The notes beneath the pieces are model-generated. The model worked only from the letters and a program-made list of their open reading frames with translations, made no database searches and was not told the origin of the DNA. The position numbers and the translations under genes were made by a program. Positions 35,984 through 46,824 of a stretch of 64,000 nucleotides of DNA are shown in pieces. Every line of letters begins with the position of its first letter. The first letter of the stretch is position 1. The DNA is from Rattus norvegicus (Eukaryota; Chordata; Mammalia; Rodentia; Muridae): the NCBI RefSeq assembly GCF_036323735.1, contig NC_086034.1, forward strand, positions 28,861,439-28,925,438, written 5' to 3'.

Positions 35984-37634
35984 TGTGTGTGTGCATACAT
36001 AGTTACTACGATAAGTGGGTACAACCTCATCCTTAGTCAGAAAAATAGAACAATTTCAGGATTCTTCATGGGGCTGGCATATCCCAGACTGGATGACTCA
36101 GATGATTCATAGTTAATGAGTTGGCACTTGTGATTATAAGCAGGCTCAGCAATTTATCGAATTCTTCATAGAAAAAAGAGGTCAGGAGTGTTGATTCCAG
36201 GACAGCACATCCTAGTCACACATTCATGGCATATACAAGCTTTCCTCATAGCATGTGACAGCTATGTCAGCTGTATGTAAGAGTGTCAGCATTCCTCACT
36301 TGCTGGGGAGTCAGGGAGATGGACCAGAATGAGACACTCTTGACTCTGGAGAAAACAGTCTGGCAGGCTTCCTTCAGAGCCAGGACAGAGTGAGCAGAAA
36401 GCCAGCAATCATAGGGAAGTTGAAATGCTAGCATTAAACAAGACCATAAACGAGTGCCTCTCATCTGGGGAGAGATAGAAAAGAGGGAGAGACAACTCTG
36501 ATGTGTAACTGAAAGGGGTCTCTTGGGAGGAGTCAGAGAAAATGAAAATAAGAAAAAGGGAAAGCAGGGTGAGGGGAAGGGTCTGATTTTCATTACGATG
36601 GCTCCTCCAACAGGAAATATTATTAGCAATGTCAACACACTTAGCTTATGTTTTCTGTAATAATATAAATCTGACTGCTCAAGAAATGAATTTAGTATTT
36701 CATTGTAAGGATAGCAGGTGGTATCCATTGTTTGCCTTTCTTGCAGGCTGTTCTCATTTCATTTCTGTTACTATGATCAGCTATCCTAATGCAAAGCAGG
36801 AGTCGGAAAAGGATGATTTTGCTAGCGATTCCAGACTGTGCTCCATCGTTGTGGGGACATCAGGGCATGGTGATGTCTCAAGAGCTTCCACACAGCTCAC
36901 TTTTTCCCATGCTAATGCTGTTTGAGCCTACCCCCATGAAATGCTGCCATCCCAATTCACAGTGGGTTCACACACCTCAGTTCATTACCTGACAGCTAAA
37001 GTTAACCGTTGTACATGTGTCCCAGTGAGATGAAGCTAAGGCAACTGAAAACCCTTTGTCCTATTATAGATAAGAAAATATAGCTGCTATACTGACTCGC
37101 AAATGCAGAGACAGCCGCAGACCTACACATGACTCCTGTCTTAGGAGACCCTAGGACTAAATCTTCTGTGCTTAGTTTTTCCCTCCTAGATGCTCACACA
37201 ACATGCACATACATTTAGGGATAGTAGGCACCCTAGAAGGTTGGAAAAGTGTGTGGAGTTGATCTATGTACATTCCTTATAGATCCTTTAAGTATGTTAC
37301 TCACTTTTCTGACTTTTTCTCCATATATAAAACTGTTTCTCTCATTGTTGCATGTCTATATAGAAATAGCCTCTGAAGCTGTCAAGCGCTAGCTTTGTCA
37401 TTCGTAATTCCCTTGTTTTGAATGTTTAAATACAATAGTCTTACCTTAAATATGCACTGTTCTTTGCATTAACCAGGCCATTTTAGAAGCAATGATATGC
37501 TCTCTGATATCTGGGTTAAAGTATATGTATCTAGAGAAGAATCCTTCCTTCTACTCTCCCACTATAGCAAGCAATTCTACCCCTGGATCTGAGAGGTGAA
37601 GATTTTCACTTTAGAAATTAAGTCATTCAAAACC
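35984..37634. other. Unassigned DNA
   Basis: About 1.65 kb without recognised repeats. Overlapping frames at 36267-36992 (up to 153 residues on the minus strand) have no domain features. Confidence 0.45.
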
Positions 37635-37905
37635 ACCAACCAATGAGTACATATGGAGGGACCCATGACTCCAGCCACATATGTTGCAGATGATGGCATT
37701 GTCCAGCATCAGTAGGAGGATAAGTCACTAGTCCTGTGAAGGCTCATTTCCCCAATGTAAGTTAATGTCAGGGCATTGAGGCTGGACTGGGTGGGTGGGA
37801 ATGGGAGCATCCTCATAGAAGCAGGGGAGGGGAAAGGGGGTAAAAAAGGGAAGAAATGGGATAACATTTGAAATGTAAATACATAAAATATCCAAAAAGA
37901 GAAAA
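37635..37905 (+). mobile_element. L1 3' end (plus)
   Basis: GTACATATGGAGGGACCCATG, GGGCATTGAGGC, the G-rich block and GGATAACATTTGAAATGTAAAT near 37860 mark a short L1 terminus. Confidence 0.87.
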
Positions 37906-37975
37906 TTAAGTCATCATATGAGGAAATGATGTCCTAGTATTTTAGTTGCCAGGGCACCAGTAGATAAACACAAAC

Positions 37976-38066
37976 TGAGGCTGGGTGATGACTCAGTAGG
38001 TAAGAGTTCCTGCTGTGCAATCATGAGGAGCTGAAATCAAATTCCCAGCACTTACAGAAGAAGCCA
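37976..38066 (+). mobile_element. B4-type SINE head
   Basis: GGCTGGGTGATGACTCAGTAGG and a CCAGCACTTACAGAAGAAGCC segment. It is interrupted by the next SINE. Confidence 0.6.
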
Positions 38067-38190
38067 GGTTTGGGACTACAGAGATGGCTAGTGGAGAAAG
38101 GCATGTACTACTCTTACAGAGGACCGAGTGTGTTTCCCAGCACCAGCATCCAGTACTGAGGCTCACAACATCCCACAACTCCAGCCACTA
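38067..38190 (+). mobile_element. B2/B3-type SINE nested behind the B4 head
   Basis: GGGACTACAGAGATGGCTAG, ACAGAGGACCGAGTGTG and CCAGCACCAGCATCCAG follow B2/B3 order. The tail is missing or decayed. Confidence 0.65.
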
Positions 38191-38337
38191 TAGTTTTATA
38201 CTGAAATTCTTCGATTCTTTGTTTAAAAGTGAAACACTAATGTGTTTCAGGTTGACATGTATTTATTGTGTCTGCCAGGAGGCTTGAGGAATATGCTGTG
38301 GAACATAAATCTAGCTAATTAAAATATGCAATGCTCA

Positions 38338-38446
38338 CAGTAGTTCTCAACCTTCCTAATGCTGTAGCCCTTTAATACGGCTCTTCATGTTATGGTGATC
38401 CCTAACTATAAAATTATTTCATTGCTACTCTATAACTGTAATTTTG
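38338..38446 (+). mobile_element. URR1-like hAT element, 5' part (host of the ERV)
   Basis: It begins CAGTAGTTCTCAACC, the hAT-type terminal inverted repeat, and matches the copy at 35092-35279. The last six bases ATTTTG (38441-38446) are the ERV target site. The element continues at 43706. Confidence 0.85.
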
Positions 38447-38950
38447 TGCACGGAGCCATATTGGATTTGGGCCTAGCCGCTTTTTGACTGCATGGTTCAA
38501 AGTGACTCTGGGCTGTTTGGCCACAGAGACTCACCCCGAAGATGACTGCCATAAATCTTAAGATTGTTGGATAAAGCCTCTCCCATGAATTTACGGCACA
38601 GGAGTATAACATTCAAGGGATGCCTCAGCTCCCTTCAGCAGATACCTTCCCTCAGCAGATACCAGTTATCTCCTCAGTCAACACCCAGTGTCTCCACCAC
38701 CTGACCTCATCGCCTGACTTCTTTGCCTCCAGCTATCACTGCCTATACCCTCATCTCCCCCTCCTTCATATTTCACAAAGGTCACTCCCCCTACCTGAAA
38801 GCCTTAAAAGCTGCAATGTTCATCCCAATAAACGAGACCTTGACAACAGAACTTTTGCTTGGTCTCCTTCTTCTCTTCACCCCCATTTTGGCCCACAGGT
38901 AGAAAGCCTCTTCGGGACCCTGAATAACTGGGTCCCCGCTGGCGGGGACA
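38447..38950 (+). repeat. ERV 5' LTR
   Basis: 504 bp, TG...CA. The polyadenylation signal AATAAA lies at 38827-38832, with a TATA-like CTTAAAAGC at 38803-38811 shortly before. That implies a compact U3/R/U5 plan with the signal in or near R. It matches the 3' LTR base for base by eye. Confidence 0.95.
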
Positions 38951-38952
38951 AG

Positions 38953-38975
38953 TGGCGCCCGAACACAGGGACCCC
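38953..38975 (+). promoter_or_regulatory. tRNA-Lys-type primer binding site
   Basis: TGGCGCCCGAACACAGGGAC begins three bases after the LTR. It is close to the lysine-tRNA binding site used by class II retroviruses, with a CA insertion relative to the usual form. That supports assignment to the ERVK/betaretrovirus-like group. Confidence 0.8.
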
Positions 38976-39069
38976 GAAGCAAGGCCGACTACAGGACGAT
39001 GGAGATAAGAGAGCTGCAGCGGGAATCAAGGACTCTTCAGGCCGCATCGCTCGTGCGTCGCTGGAGAAG

Positions 39070-39080
39070 GAGGTAAGGAC
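39070..39080 (+). promoter_or_regulatory. Leader splice donor AG|GTAAGGAC
   Basis: A near-consensus donor (cut after 39072) in the untranslated leader, in the position where retroviruses place the major donor for env mRNA. The matching acceptor is at 42138. Confidence 0.55.
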
Positions 39081-39107
39081 CGGTCGAATAATTGTCGTCT
39101 AATTGCC

Positions 39108-39269
39108 ATGGGGAAGGTATGGATTTAGGAGGCTTGTTTCATAGGAGAGATCAAGCGCTCACTCAGGGAGAGAGGATTAAGAGTTAAGAAAAAGGATTTA
39201 ATCAAGTTTTTTTGTTTTATTGATGAAAGGTGTCCCTGGTTAATTTTAAGCAGTGTGGGGCTAGCTTAA
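39108..39269 (+). pseudogene. gag matrix start relic
   Basis: An ATG at 39108 starts a frame with TAG at the seventh codon (39126). The same frame is then open to TAA at 39267. The open part has the Lys/Arg-rich then Phe-rich pattern and a CPW tripeptide, reminiscent of class II retroviral matrix N-termini. The break at codon 7 and the early stop make it non-functional. Confidence 0.5.
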
Positions 39270-40439
39270 GTAAAACTTGTAATAAAAAAGGGACAAGGTA
39301 ATGGTAAAGTGTTTTTGCATATGCGTTCTTTTAGAGTTATATTTTAGTCTTTGGATCCTGACTAGAGATAGTTTACACCCTAGACATGAGAGAGAATGGG
39401 TTTGGGAAAAACAGTCCTCCCGGACTCTCCACGGATGCTTTGGAGAAAGAGAAAAACTTTTCAGGGCTCTCCTGGGAACAGAAGAAAGGCAGGAGACGTC
39501 CTGCCTCTCTGCTGGCTCCTATTGGAGAAATGCTTATTTCTAGTTCTGGGTTCCATAGGTAGGATATGTGGGTCCCTATCGTGGGACACCATCTAGTTTT
39601 TTCCCTCTATGTCTATTGTGTGTCCTTGGTGCACCAAGCTATCCATGTCTGTCAGTTTATGTCTGTGGTCTTTGTTTCTCGTTGTTTAAATGTTTTATGT
39701 TTCGTGTTCAAAAGAAAAAATGATAAAAACTTTATCTGCCAGTCGTTCACACCTTGACTTGGTTTTAACTCGTTTCAAGAAGGGAACAATGCATAAAAAA
39801 CAGTTTCAATTGGCTTTTGGAGCCTACATCTGTAGCTAGAAGCCTAAGTCTGCTGGACAAGCTCCCCAGGGGCTGGCTAAATGTTTATACTAGCTGATCC
39901 TAAAGACACCAGGAGCTTCACAGCTTAAAAGGTGTAACATTGGTAACAGAAAGTTGGCTTAAAACTGTAATTTGGATATGAGCCAACCTAGGGAAACAGG
40001 TCCAAATTGAGGTAATATTTTTATGGAATTCTTATTCTAAAAACCAGGCTTCTAAAAGATTTTAGGGCAATGTCTCTTTGTTGAGGTATTGGAGACCGCA
40101 CCATCGTGCATTCATATGTAGGAATTGGCAATCATAGCCAAAGTTGTGGCTTGCCCTAAAGTTACTGTATTTTGATGCTAATTCCACTGCCCCAAGAACA
40201 GCTGCCTAGTCACATACTCAGAATTCAGGTGACTTTCCAAAGTTGTGGTTGTGCTCTGGTGTTACAAAGAGATCTTAAAGATTGTGATTAAAGATTGTCA
40301 GTGTTACATTGACTAACTCAAACTTATTTGCAATTAAGAAAAAATCAAACAGGTAGAGATTGTTACAAGATTTACGAAGGATTGATGAGGTTTTAGAACT
40401 TGTGAGAGCATTACAGCTTGTTTGCTTACTCCAACTGCC

Positions 40440-40900
40440 ATTTCAAGATAGATTTAGAGGATTGTTTTTATACAATTTGTTTACGTCCTGGCGATTGTGA
40501 GTTTTCATTTTGTGAGCTTGCTTATAATTTTAGAGAGCCCATAAAGTGATATCATTAAAATTTTTACTAAAGAATGGCTAATAGCCTTACATTATGTAAT
40601 TTTGTCGCTTCTTCAATGTAAGAAGTTAGAACTTTAAATCTTTAAGTGTATATAGAAATTTTTACTACAAACTTTTGCTCTCTAAATGAGCTTTAATATT
40701 TGGGGAGTAGCTGTTAGACTACTCCAGAAAAGAGTATTTAAAACTAATTTTAAGCTTCTAAGGATATGTTAATTGCCAAAGTACCTCACCTTACCAGAGG
40801 ACTTAACTTTGTTATCCTCATTGGAGATAAAGCTTTTGTCATTAGTACAAAATTGTAGGCTAGAGTCATGGAAGTATTTTAAAAAGAAACCTGGTGAAAC
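40440..40900 (+). pseudogene. pol reverse transcriptase relic
   Basis: In shifting frames this stretch gives a pattern like retroviral reverse transcriptase palm and thumb segments, with several stops and frameshifts. The catalytic YxDD box was not identified, and an RT-like fold could not be encoded. Confidence 0.4.
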
Positions 40901-40999
40901 ATACCTTATTCCAAACAGCAATCAAATTGGTTATTACAAAATACTGATATTTGGCCTATTACATATACAAATTTCAGGCAAAATTGATAATTTTACTCC

Positions 41000-41190
41000 T
41001 TGCATGCTTTTGTATTTACTGTAAATTTGTGCATGCAACCCATAGAAAATGCGCTTAGTGTATTTATAGGTGGTTCATCTAATGAAAAGGCTACATGTAT
41101 GATTGGATCACTTGTTTATTCTCTTGAGTTTCCCCTGCTTCAACACAGACTATTAAATTACATTACGTGCTGTAGCCACTGTTTTTAAAT
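41000..41190 (+). pseudogene. pol RNase H relic
   Basis: In the frame 41000-41188 a segment at about 41053-41090 reads like the first RNase H motif (…GGSSNEKA…), but the first catalytic Asp position is Gly. The domain is cut short by a stop. Confidence 0.5.
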
Positions 41191-41630
41191 GTTAAAAATC
41201 AAGCTTTCAATTCATACGCTGATAGCCAATGTGTGGCTTGTGGTTTTACAATTGATTAAAAAGTTTTCGTTCTTTTGTTTTTTTTTTTAGATACTACTAG
41301 CCCTCAAATTTTACAATTACTTAATGCTATATTAGAGGCAGGTTTTCTACTTAAAATCAAAGTGATTTCAGTGTGAATTGTCTGACAACTCACTGTCCTT
41401 TCAGTGCTCTGGCTCAGACAACTAAACAAAACCATAGACCCAGCTCTTTGAAAATGGTAATGGAGTTGATAACACACCCTCTTGAAAAGAGGAAGACTCC
41501 ATTTGCTTACTTTCAACTCCCAGCCTCACCCTACCGGCTCAGGGATTTCTAGTGCGACTAAATCTGGACAATATTTATAGGATTTGGCATCTCTAATTAA
41601 TGCTTATGTTTAGGTAAATAAAGCTGGTGA

Positions 41631-41677
41631 GGGGCTGGAGAGATGGCTCAGTGGTTAAGAGCACTAAGTACTGTTCC
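41631..41677 (+). mobile_element. Isolated B2 SINE head inside the ERV
   Basis: A 47-bp stretch beginning GGGGCTGGAGAGATGGCTC, near-identical to the B2 5' end including box A, and stopping before box B and any tail. Retroposed SINEs are normally cut at the 5' end, not the 3' end. Capture by recombination or template switching is therefore more likely than insertion. Flanking sequence resembles the pol end (RNase H tail, integrase start). Confidence 0.75.
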
Positions 41678-42119
41678 TTTATAGGCCATTTAAGAACTCA
41701 AATTAGATTGCCTAGACCCCTTAGCAAGGGAGGACAATGATACCAGACAGATTATAGGCCTTACATAGGAACAGTTAGTAAAAAAATCTCATTCTTTATA
41801 TATCCAAAACAATAATGCTGGAGACAATAATTTGGTATAAAAGTCAATTTATAAATACAAGTGCTCAGTGTCCTCAATTTAATCCTTAAGGACTTATCTT
41901 AATAAATAATATTTTAACAATATTTTAATAAATAAAAAAGGGGAGTTATCCCTGTATGCTAAAATATGCTCCTTTTATTTCAATTTTAAAATTTGGATGC
42001 CAAGGAACACTCTGAGTTTATGGCACCCTACAACTAGGCATACTTCTGCCAAGGTGAAATAGAAAGATCCACATATTGGCATGATCCTGTTCAGATATTT
42101 TATATGGGGAAGAGGGAAT

Positions 42120-42615
42120 CTTTGTGTTTTTTCTACAGGATGCTACAGGAGTGTGCCAGCTGCCCGAGTGGCTGGTGAGACTTGCTGATCCTGGGAGCAT
42201 GAAGATTCAGCTCTCCTGGTTCGGGTCCCTGGAGTCATTCCTGTGTCCTTGGAGGAATATGGAGGATTCCCACTCATCTTTTGTCATCACAGAAATTCTG
42301 GCGTTGCTGCAGTCATTGTGTCCCGTCCCACCACGGCCTGCGCTCCGACCCTCTGTGCACTGTTGCTTGGTGGAAGCTGCTGTGGACTGGGGAACTCTGC
42401 CCTGGTTTTGCAGATCTCAGACATGGTCCCATTGCCTGCTGGTTGTTCCAGAGAAGAATGACCGATCCTGAACTGTCCTGGGAAAGACCTTGGCATTTTC
42501 GCTGCTATTGTAGCAGCCATTACTGCTGCAGCCATTGTGTCTGCAGTGTCTGGAGTTACCCTCCCCCAATCTATTGTTAAGCAAGCACAGTGGGTGAACT
42601 TTCTGGAGTAGTTGC
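42120..42615 (+). pseudogene. env relic with fusion-peptide-like segment and splice acceptor
   Basis: TTTTTTCTACAG|GATG at 42125-42142 is a good acceptor (cut after 42138) just before env-like sequence. A frame from 42489 to the TAG at 42609 is Ala/Ile/Val-rich and hydrophobic, like the fusion peptide at the start of a class II retroviral transmembrane subunit. Upstream surface-subunit sequence is broken by frameshifts and no complete env frame exists. Confidence 0.5.
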
Positions 42616-43183
42616 TAACAATTGGGAATTCTAAATTTTATTACAGGAGAGGCTTGACTAGGTCCTTGGTGGTATGGCCATAGCAGCTGAGGAGAACCAG
42701 ATGAGGTGCCCACTACTTATTGGGAGAGGCTCAATTTCCACAATCTCTTATATTAATGCCATCTGGCTCCTGCTCCTTCGCCCCTGGGCTCAAGTAAGAG
42801 GAATGAGAAGATGATCCAATGTAGCTATCCTCAGGGACGGGCAACTTCCTCTGACCCTTGACCAATCTAAGACAGGAACCTTGGGGGCGACAAGGTGATC
42901 CTATGACAGATAAGGCTGGGGTTTGAGAGGTCGATCCTAAGACAGAGGTGGCTACACCCCGTTTAAACGTGCGGGCCGGTCAAATGCTCCTCTGCCCAGT
43001 TTCTCCCCCAATAACACACATGTATAGCCCAGAACGGTGTGTTACAGCATAAGTTCATTCCTAGCCATTGGGGTGCAGTCCTAACTGCAAGAGTGGCTTG
43101 CCATGGCCGAGCTGGGCACTCTGTGAGGCATGTCTAATCTCTCTCAGACCACTACTTCCACCTAATGGTTTTTTTTTTTTTTT

Positions 43184-43201
43184 AAAGAAAAATGGGGGAG
43201 A
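43184..43201 (+). promoter_or_regulatory. Polypurine tract
   Basis: AAAGAAAAATGGGGGAGA immediately precedes the 3' LTR, the site of plus-strand DNA priming. A T15 run lies just upstream. Confidence 0.9.
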
Positions 43202-43705
43202 TGCACGGAGCCATATTGGATTTGGGCCTAGCCGCTTTTTGACTGCATGGTTCAAAGTGACTCTGGGCTGTTTGGCCACAGAGACTCACCCCGAAGATGA
43301 CTGCCATAAATCTTAAGATTGTTGGATAAAGCCTCTCCCATGAATTTACGGCACAGGAGTATAACATTCAAGGGATGCCTCAGCTCCCTTCAGCAGATAC
43401 CTTCCCTCAGCAGATACCAGTTATCTCCTCAGTCAACACCCAGTGTCTCCACCACCTGACCTCATCGCCTGACTTCTTTGCCTCCAGCTATCACTGCCTA
43501 TACCCTCATCTCCCCCTCCTTCATATTTCACAAAGGTCACTCCCCCTACCTGAAAGCCTTAAAAGCTGCAATGTTCATCCCAATAAACGAGACCTTGACA
43601 ACAGAACTTTTGCTTGGTCTCCTTCTTCTCTTCACCCCCATTTTGGCCCACAGGTAGAAAGCCTCTTCGGGACCCTGAATAACTGGGTCCCCGCTGGCGG
43701 GGACA
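43202..43705 (+). repeat. ERV 3' LTR
   Basis: 504 bp, identical by eye to the 5' LTR, with AATAAA at 43582-43587. The 122-residue frame at 43375 is an LTR shadow that also occurs in the 5' copy. Confidence 0.95.
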
Positions 43706-43775
43706 ATTTTGCTACTGGTATGAATCATAATGTAAATATATGATATGTAGGATACTGATATGTGAACCACTGACA
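43706..43775 (+). mobile_element. URR1-like hAT element, 3' part
   Basis: ATTTTGCTACTGGTATGAATC continues the URR1-like element broken at 38446 by the ERV. The first six bases are the duplicated target. The terminal inverted repeat at this end is lost or unrecognisable. Confidence 0.8.
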
Positions 43776-43954
43776 CACAGAGTTATCATCTATGTGGTGA
43801 GACTGTTTAACATATTTAGTCAGCATGTGTTTCTTGTCTCTGCCTGCCTTCAATACTTTAGCTAAATAATAACTTTATTTATTTATTTTTTTGAAAGAAG
43901 CCATCATTAATCATCCCTAATACTATGTTGTTGGGAAAAGAAGCTACAGAAATG

Positions 43955-44025
43955 TGACTCAGTGACAGAGTGGGTAAGCAGCTTGCACAAGACCCTGGGT
44001 TGAATTCCCAGAGGCACAAAAGCAA
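43955..44025 (+). mobile_element. ID-like SINE remnant
   Basis: GTGACTCAGTGACAGAGTGG and GACCCTGGGTTGAATTCCC show a tRNA-like box A and box B. Confidence 0.6.
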
Positions 44026-46084
44026 AAGAGCACAAAACAAATGAATTCCCAACACAGCATCTAATAGAAGCTATCTAAATGGAAGTAATATTCAAGTACA
44101 ATGCTACTAAATTAGGAAATATGCAGTCCAGATAGTAAGTTATAAAAGGAAGAGCCTATATAAAATAGTGGGAGGAATTATTTAAACACAGTTTTTATTG
44201 CTTGGTTTGTGATACTTATGAAAACATCCTTAATTTTAGGAAACCAAGTGACCAAGACGGGGTGGTTATTAGGTCATAAGTGGTAGGACACAGGAGACAT
44301 AAAAGAGGACATGATGCTAACTGTTTCTCTAGTCTCAACTCTACCATAGATCGTTTTCCTTCTGTGATATCTAAGTCAATAAAAATGCAATCAGCAGTGG
44401 AAGTATAAATTGGTGGGTGAAGTTCTGTGGTTTCAAAATGGCCATCATGGCCGTGCAGAAGTTCAATGAGATTCACAGAGTTTGGAACTGGGCAAGTGTA
44501 AGTGGCTTCCTTAAACTAGCTGTGCAGTGTTTCAGTTTGTGAGTGTATTACAATGCAGTTATTTTTAAAAATGAAATAAAACACCGTTCAGTAAAACCCA
44601 CAATGTAAATCGGTTTCATGATGTTGATCTGAGAGGTTTCTAAATACTGATGAAATTCATCAGCAGGTCTTATGAGAGAGTCTATTATCAACACATCTCC
44701 TGACAAAACATGGGAAGTTACATGAGCACGGCCATCTCAGGAGAGGGCTGGGGTGAGTTGCAGCCCTGTGATCATCAATGAGAGACTCAATGGAGACATA
44801 CTATACAGCCATAGCAGAACCCAACACTTCGATCCCTGGGCAGCAAGGCACTCTATTGGGTATCCTGCTAGTCTTTCCTTCTTCTGGGCAACGCATGGAT
44901 CCAGCTTTGCTGAAATTAGGATTGTAAAATACCAGCACTCTAAGCCATTCCCACAAGATTTGAACTCAAATTGAATAAGCTCCAACATCTGTACAGAACT
45001 CATTTAAGGCACCTGATGTCTGAAAGCTGCTTCCTAATGAGCGTGTTAATTGTCCAGTTAAGAAAGAATGGCTTGCTCTCACATTGCTTTCACCTTGACC
45101 ACTGGGAAAGAGTTTATGGACAACTTTATCTCCACTCCTCACAGTTGCTTCTTTGCTTGGTTATCATTCAATGGCCAGCCCTCTATTTTTATGGAGGATT
45201 GATTTTTTTTTTTTGAAAAACAGGAACTTTATATGCTTCCGTTACTCACCATAAAATGATACTTACTGTACCCTGTGTTCCTTGCTGGCCTCTACCAAAG
45301 AACCTAAATGATCACTTTGCACTTTAGTTTAGTTCAAGCAAAACTAACTCTCATAGTGGGTGGATATAATTTTTTTTTCAATTCTTGGAAAAGGAAATCC
45401 TAGTTTTTATTTCCTTATAAGAAGGTCGACTGAATGAAAACATAATATCCAGTGACTTCACACTGTCATTTGACTTTCTCTGATAAATTTAGAGTGGCCA
45501 TTCAGCTTTGAATGGTCAAAAGTATTTTAAAAAATAGTTTTAATCATTTAAATCCCACAACCCTCTTTACAATCTTGGCCCCTTCTGCTCAGTTTAGCTC
45601 ATTATCTTTAGTCTTCATTTGCAGACCCAGTCCAATAGCAACCTTTGCTCCAATGTGACCTAGAGAAGGAATGTATCATGGTTATCGATACATTCAGAAT
45701 TTCTCTGAATTCTGTCCACTGAGACAGCATTTGTCACAGTGTCCCATGAGCAGTGACACACTGTGAATGCCTGGATATCTATTTAACAACAGACTTAAGT
45801 GACTCTTATCCTTCTTGTCTCTCACTAAGGATACAGTTTGGGAAATTTGGTTTTGTTTCAGTTTCACTTCTCTTTGCGTGGAATATTACCCTAGTCTAAA
45901 TACCAAAGGGCTTGATTTATAACAAGTGTAATATCAGATAATGTTTTTTGTACAAGGATGACTCTGATCTGTATCCACGTAAGGGGTCCTCCACATACGA
46001 AAATTATTTGGGAAACAATATAAATCACTTATCTAAGCTAACTATGATACTTGGACCCACAGCTGCCATAATTTATACATGCTA
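44026..46084. other. Unassigned DNA
   Basis: About 2 kb without recognised repeats. Short frames (44216-44476, 44737-45216) have no domain features. Confidence 0.45.
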
Positions 46085-46575
46085 TATTTATCAAGATTCT
46101 CCAAAGGATCAGAAGCAAGAGAATGAATAGGTAGTAAAGGTGGATTTACTGGACCTGCTTAAACCACTGTTTGGTAGTCCAACAGAAGCTATCTGCACAC
46201 TTGAGATGCTGAGGCCCCAGTAGCTGCTAAATCTATATGTCTGGATGCCCCAGTAGTCTCTATTGGTCACTGAAAGTTGGTGGTTTCCTGGGAACCTACT
46301 AATCTTCAGTTCATAATCTGAGACACAATAAGGTGGCTAATGTGAACAGAATAGCATCAGGAACAAGAGTGTAGATGAACTCACCAGCAAGATACAAAGG
46401 CAAGCCTGCTTAAAAAAAGCAAAAGGTTTCCCTTGGACATCATTACAACTCGGTCCCTGCTGGAACATGAAGTCCACATTTAGGATGGCTCTCTTCACTT
46501 CAGATATCTTATTCAAAGCTGCCTTAATCTAAATAACCCTCCACAGGTGGGCCCAGAGGCCTGGCCCATGTGTAA
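46085..46575 (-). repeat. Old rodent dispersed repeat (minus relative of 15014-15690)
   Basis: GATTCTCCAAAGGATCAGAAG at the start and AACCCTCCACAGGTGGGCCC at the end are the reverse of the landmark order in the 15-kb copy. It lacks a purine or pyrimidine tract. Confidence 0.55.
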
Positions 46576-46824
46576 GTCTAGCTCCCGAGACAGTGGAGAT
46601 CAAGATTAACCATCATATACATTGCATTTGGGTTTGTTCAAATACTGGCATTTTCCCCAATGACTCTCAAATTTATGTTTTGACATTTTTCATCCCAGGC
46701 CATTTTCAGGGAGATACTCTTTCCTTTTATTCTCACTCTGCCAACTTCCCATACTCAGATAAAAGAGTTATCTTCTAGACAGCTTCTTTATCCTCACATA
46801 TTGTAACATCTGGAAGATGGACCA

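Larger units (their letters stand above)
38447..43705 (+). mobile_element. Young non-autonomous class II (ERVK-like) endogenous retrovirus
   Basis: This is a 5259-bp provirus with TG...CA LTRs of 504 bp each (38447-38950 and 43202-43705) that I read as identical. ATTTTG is repeated on both sides (38441-38446 and 43706-43711), the 6-bp duplication expected of class II retroviruses. Behind the 5' LTR is a Lys-type primer binding site, and before the 3' LTR a polypurine tract. The 4.25-kb interior has no long frame. It keeps decayed traces of a gag start, reverse transcriptase, RNase H and an env transmembrane region in the usual order. It cannot make its own proteins, so recent insertion implies help in trans by an intact relative, comparable in principle to ETn with MusD. 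Identical LTRs point to a very recent insertion or to gene conversion. Confidence 0.95.

Noticed and set aside
36267..36728. 153-residue minus-strand frame as a gene
   Set aside because: No recognisable domain, no promoter or splice context, and overlapping frames on the other strand. It is compatible with chance.
38620..39102. 160-residue frame in the 5' LTR and leader
   Set aside because: The same frame recurs in the 3' LTR (43375-43743). It is an LTR shadow, without retroviral protein similarity.
41631..41677. Possible tRNA gene (box A match)
   Set aside because: It is a B2 SINE head, with no box B or cloverleaf.
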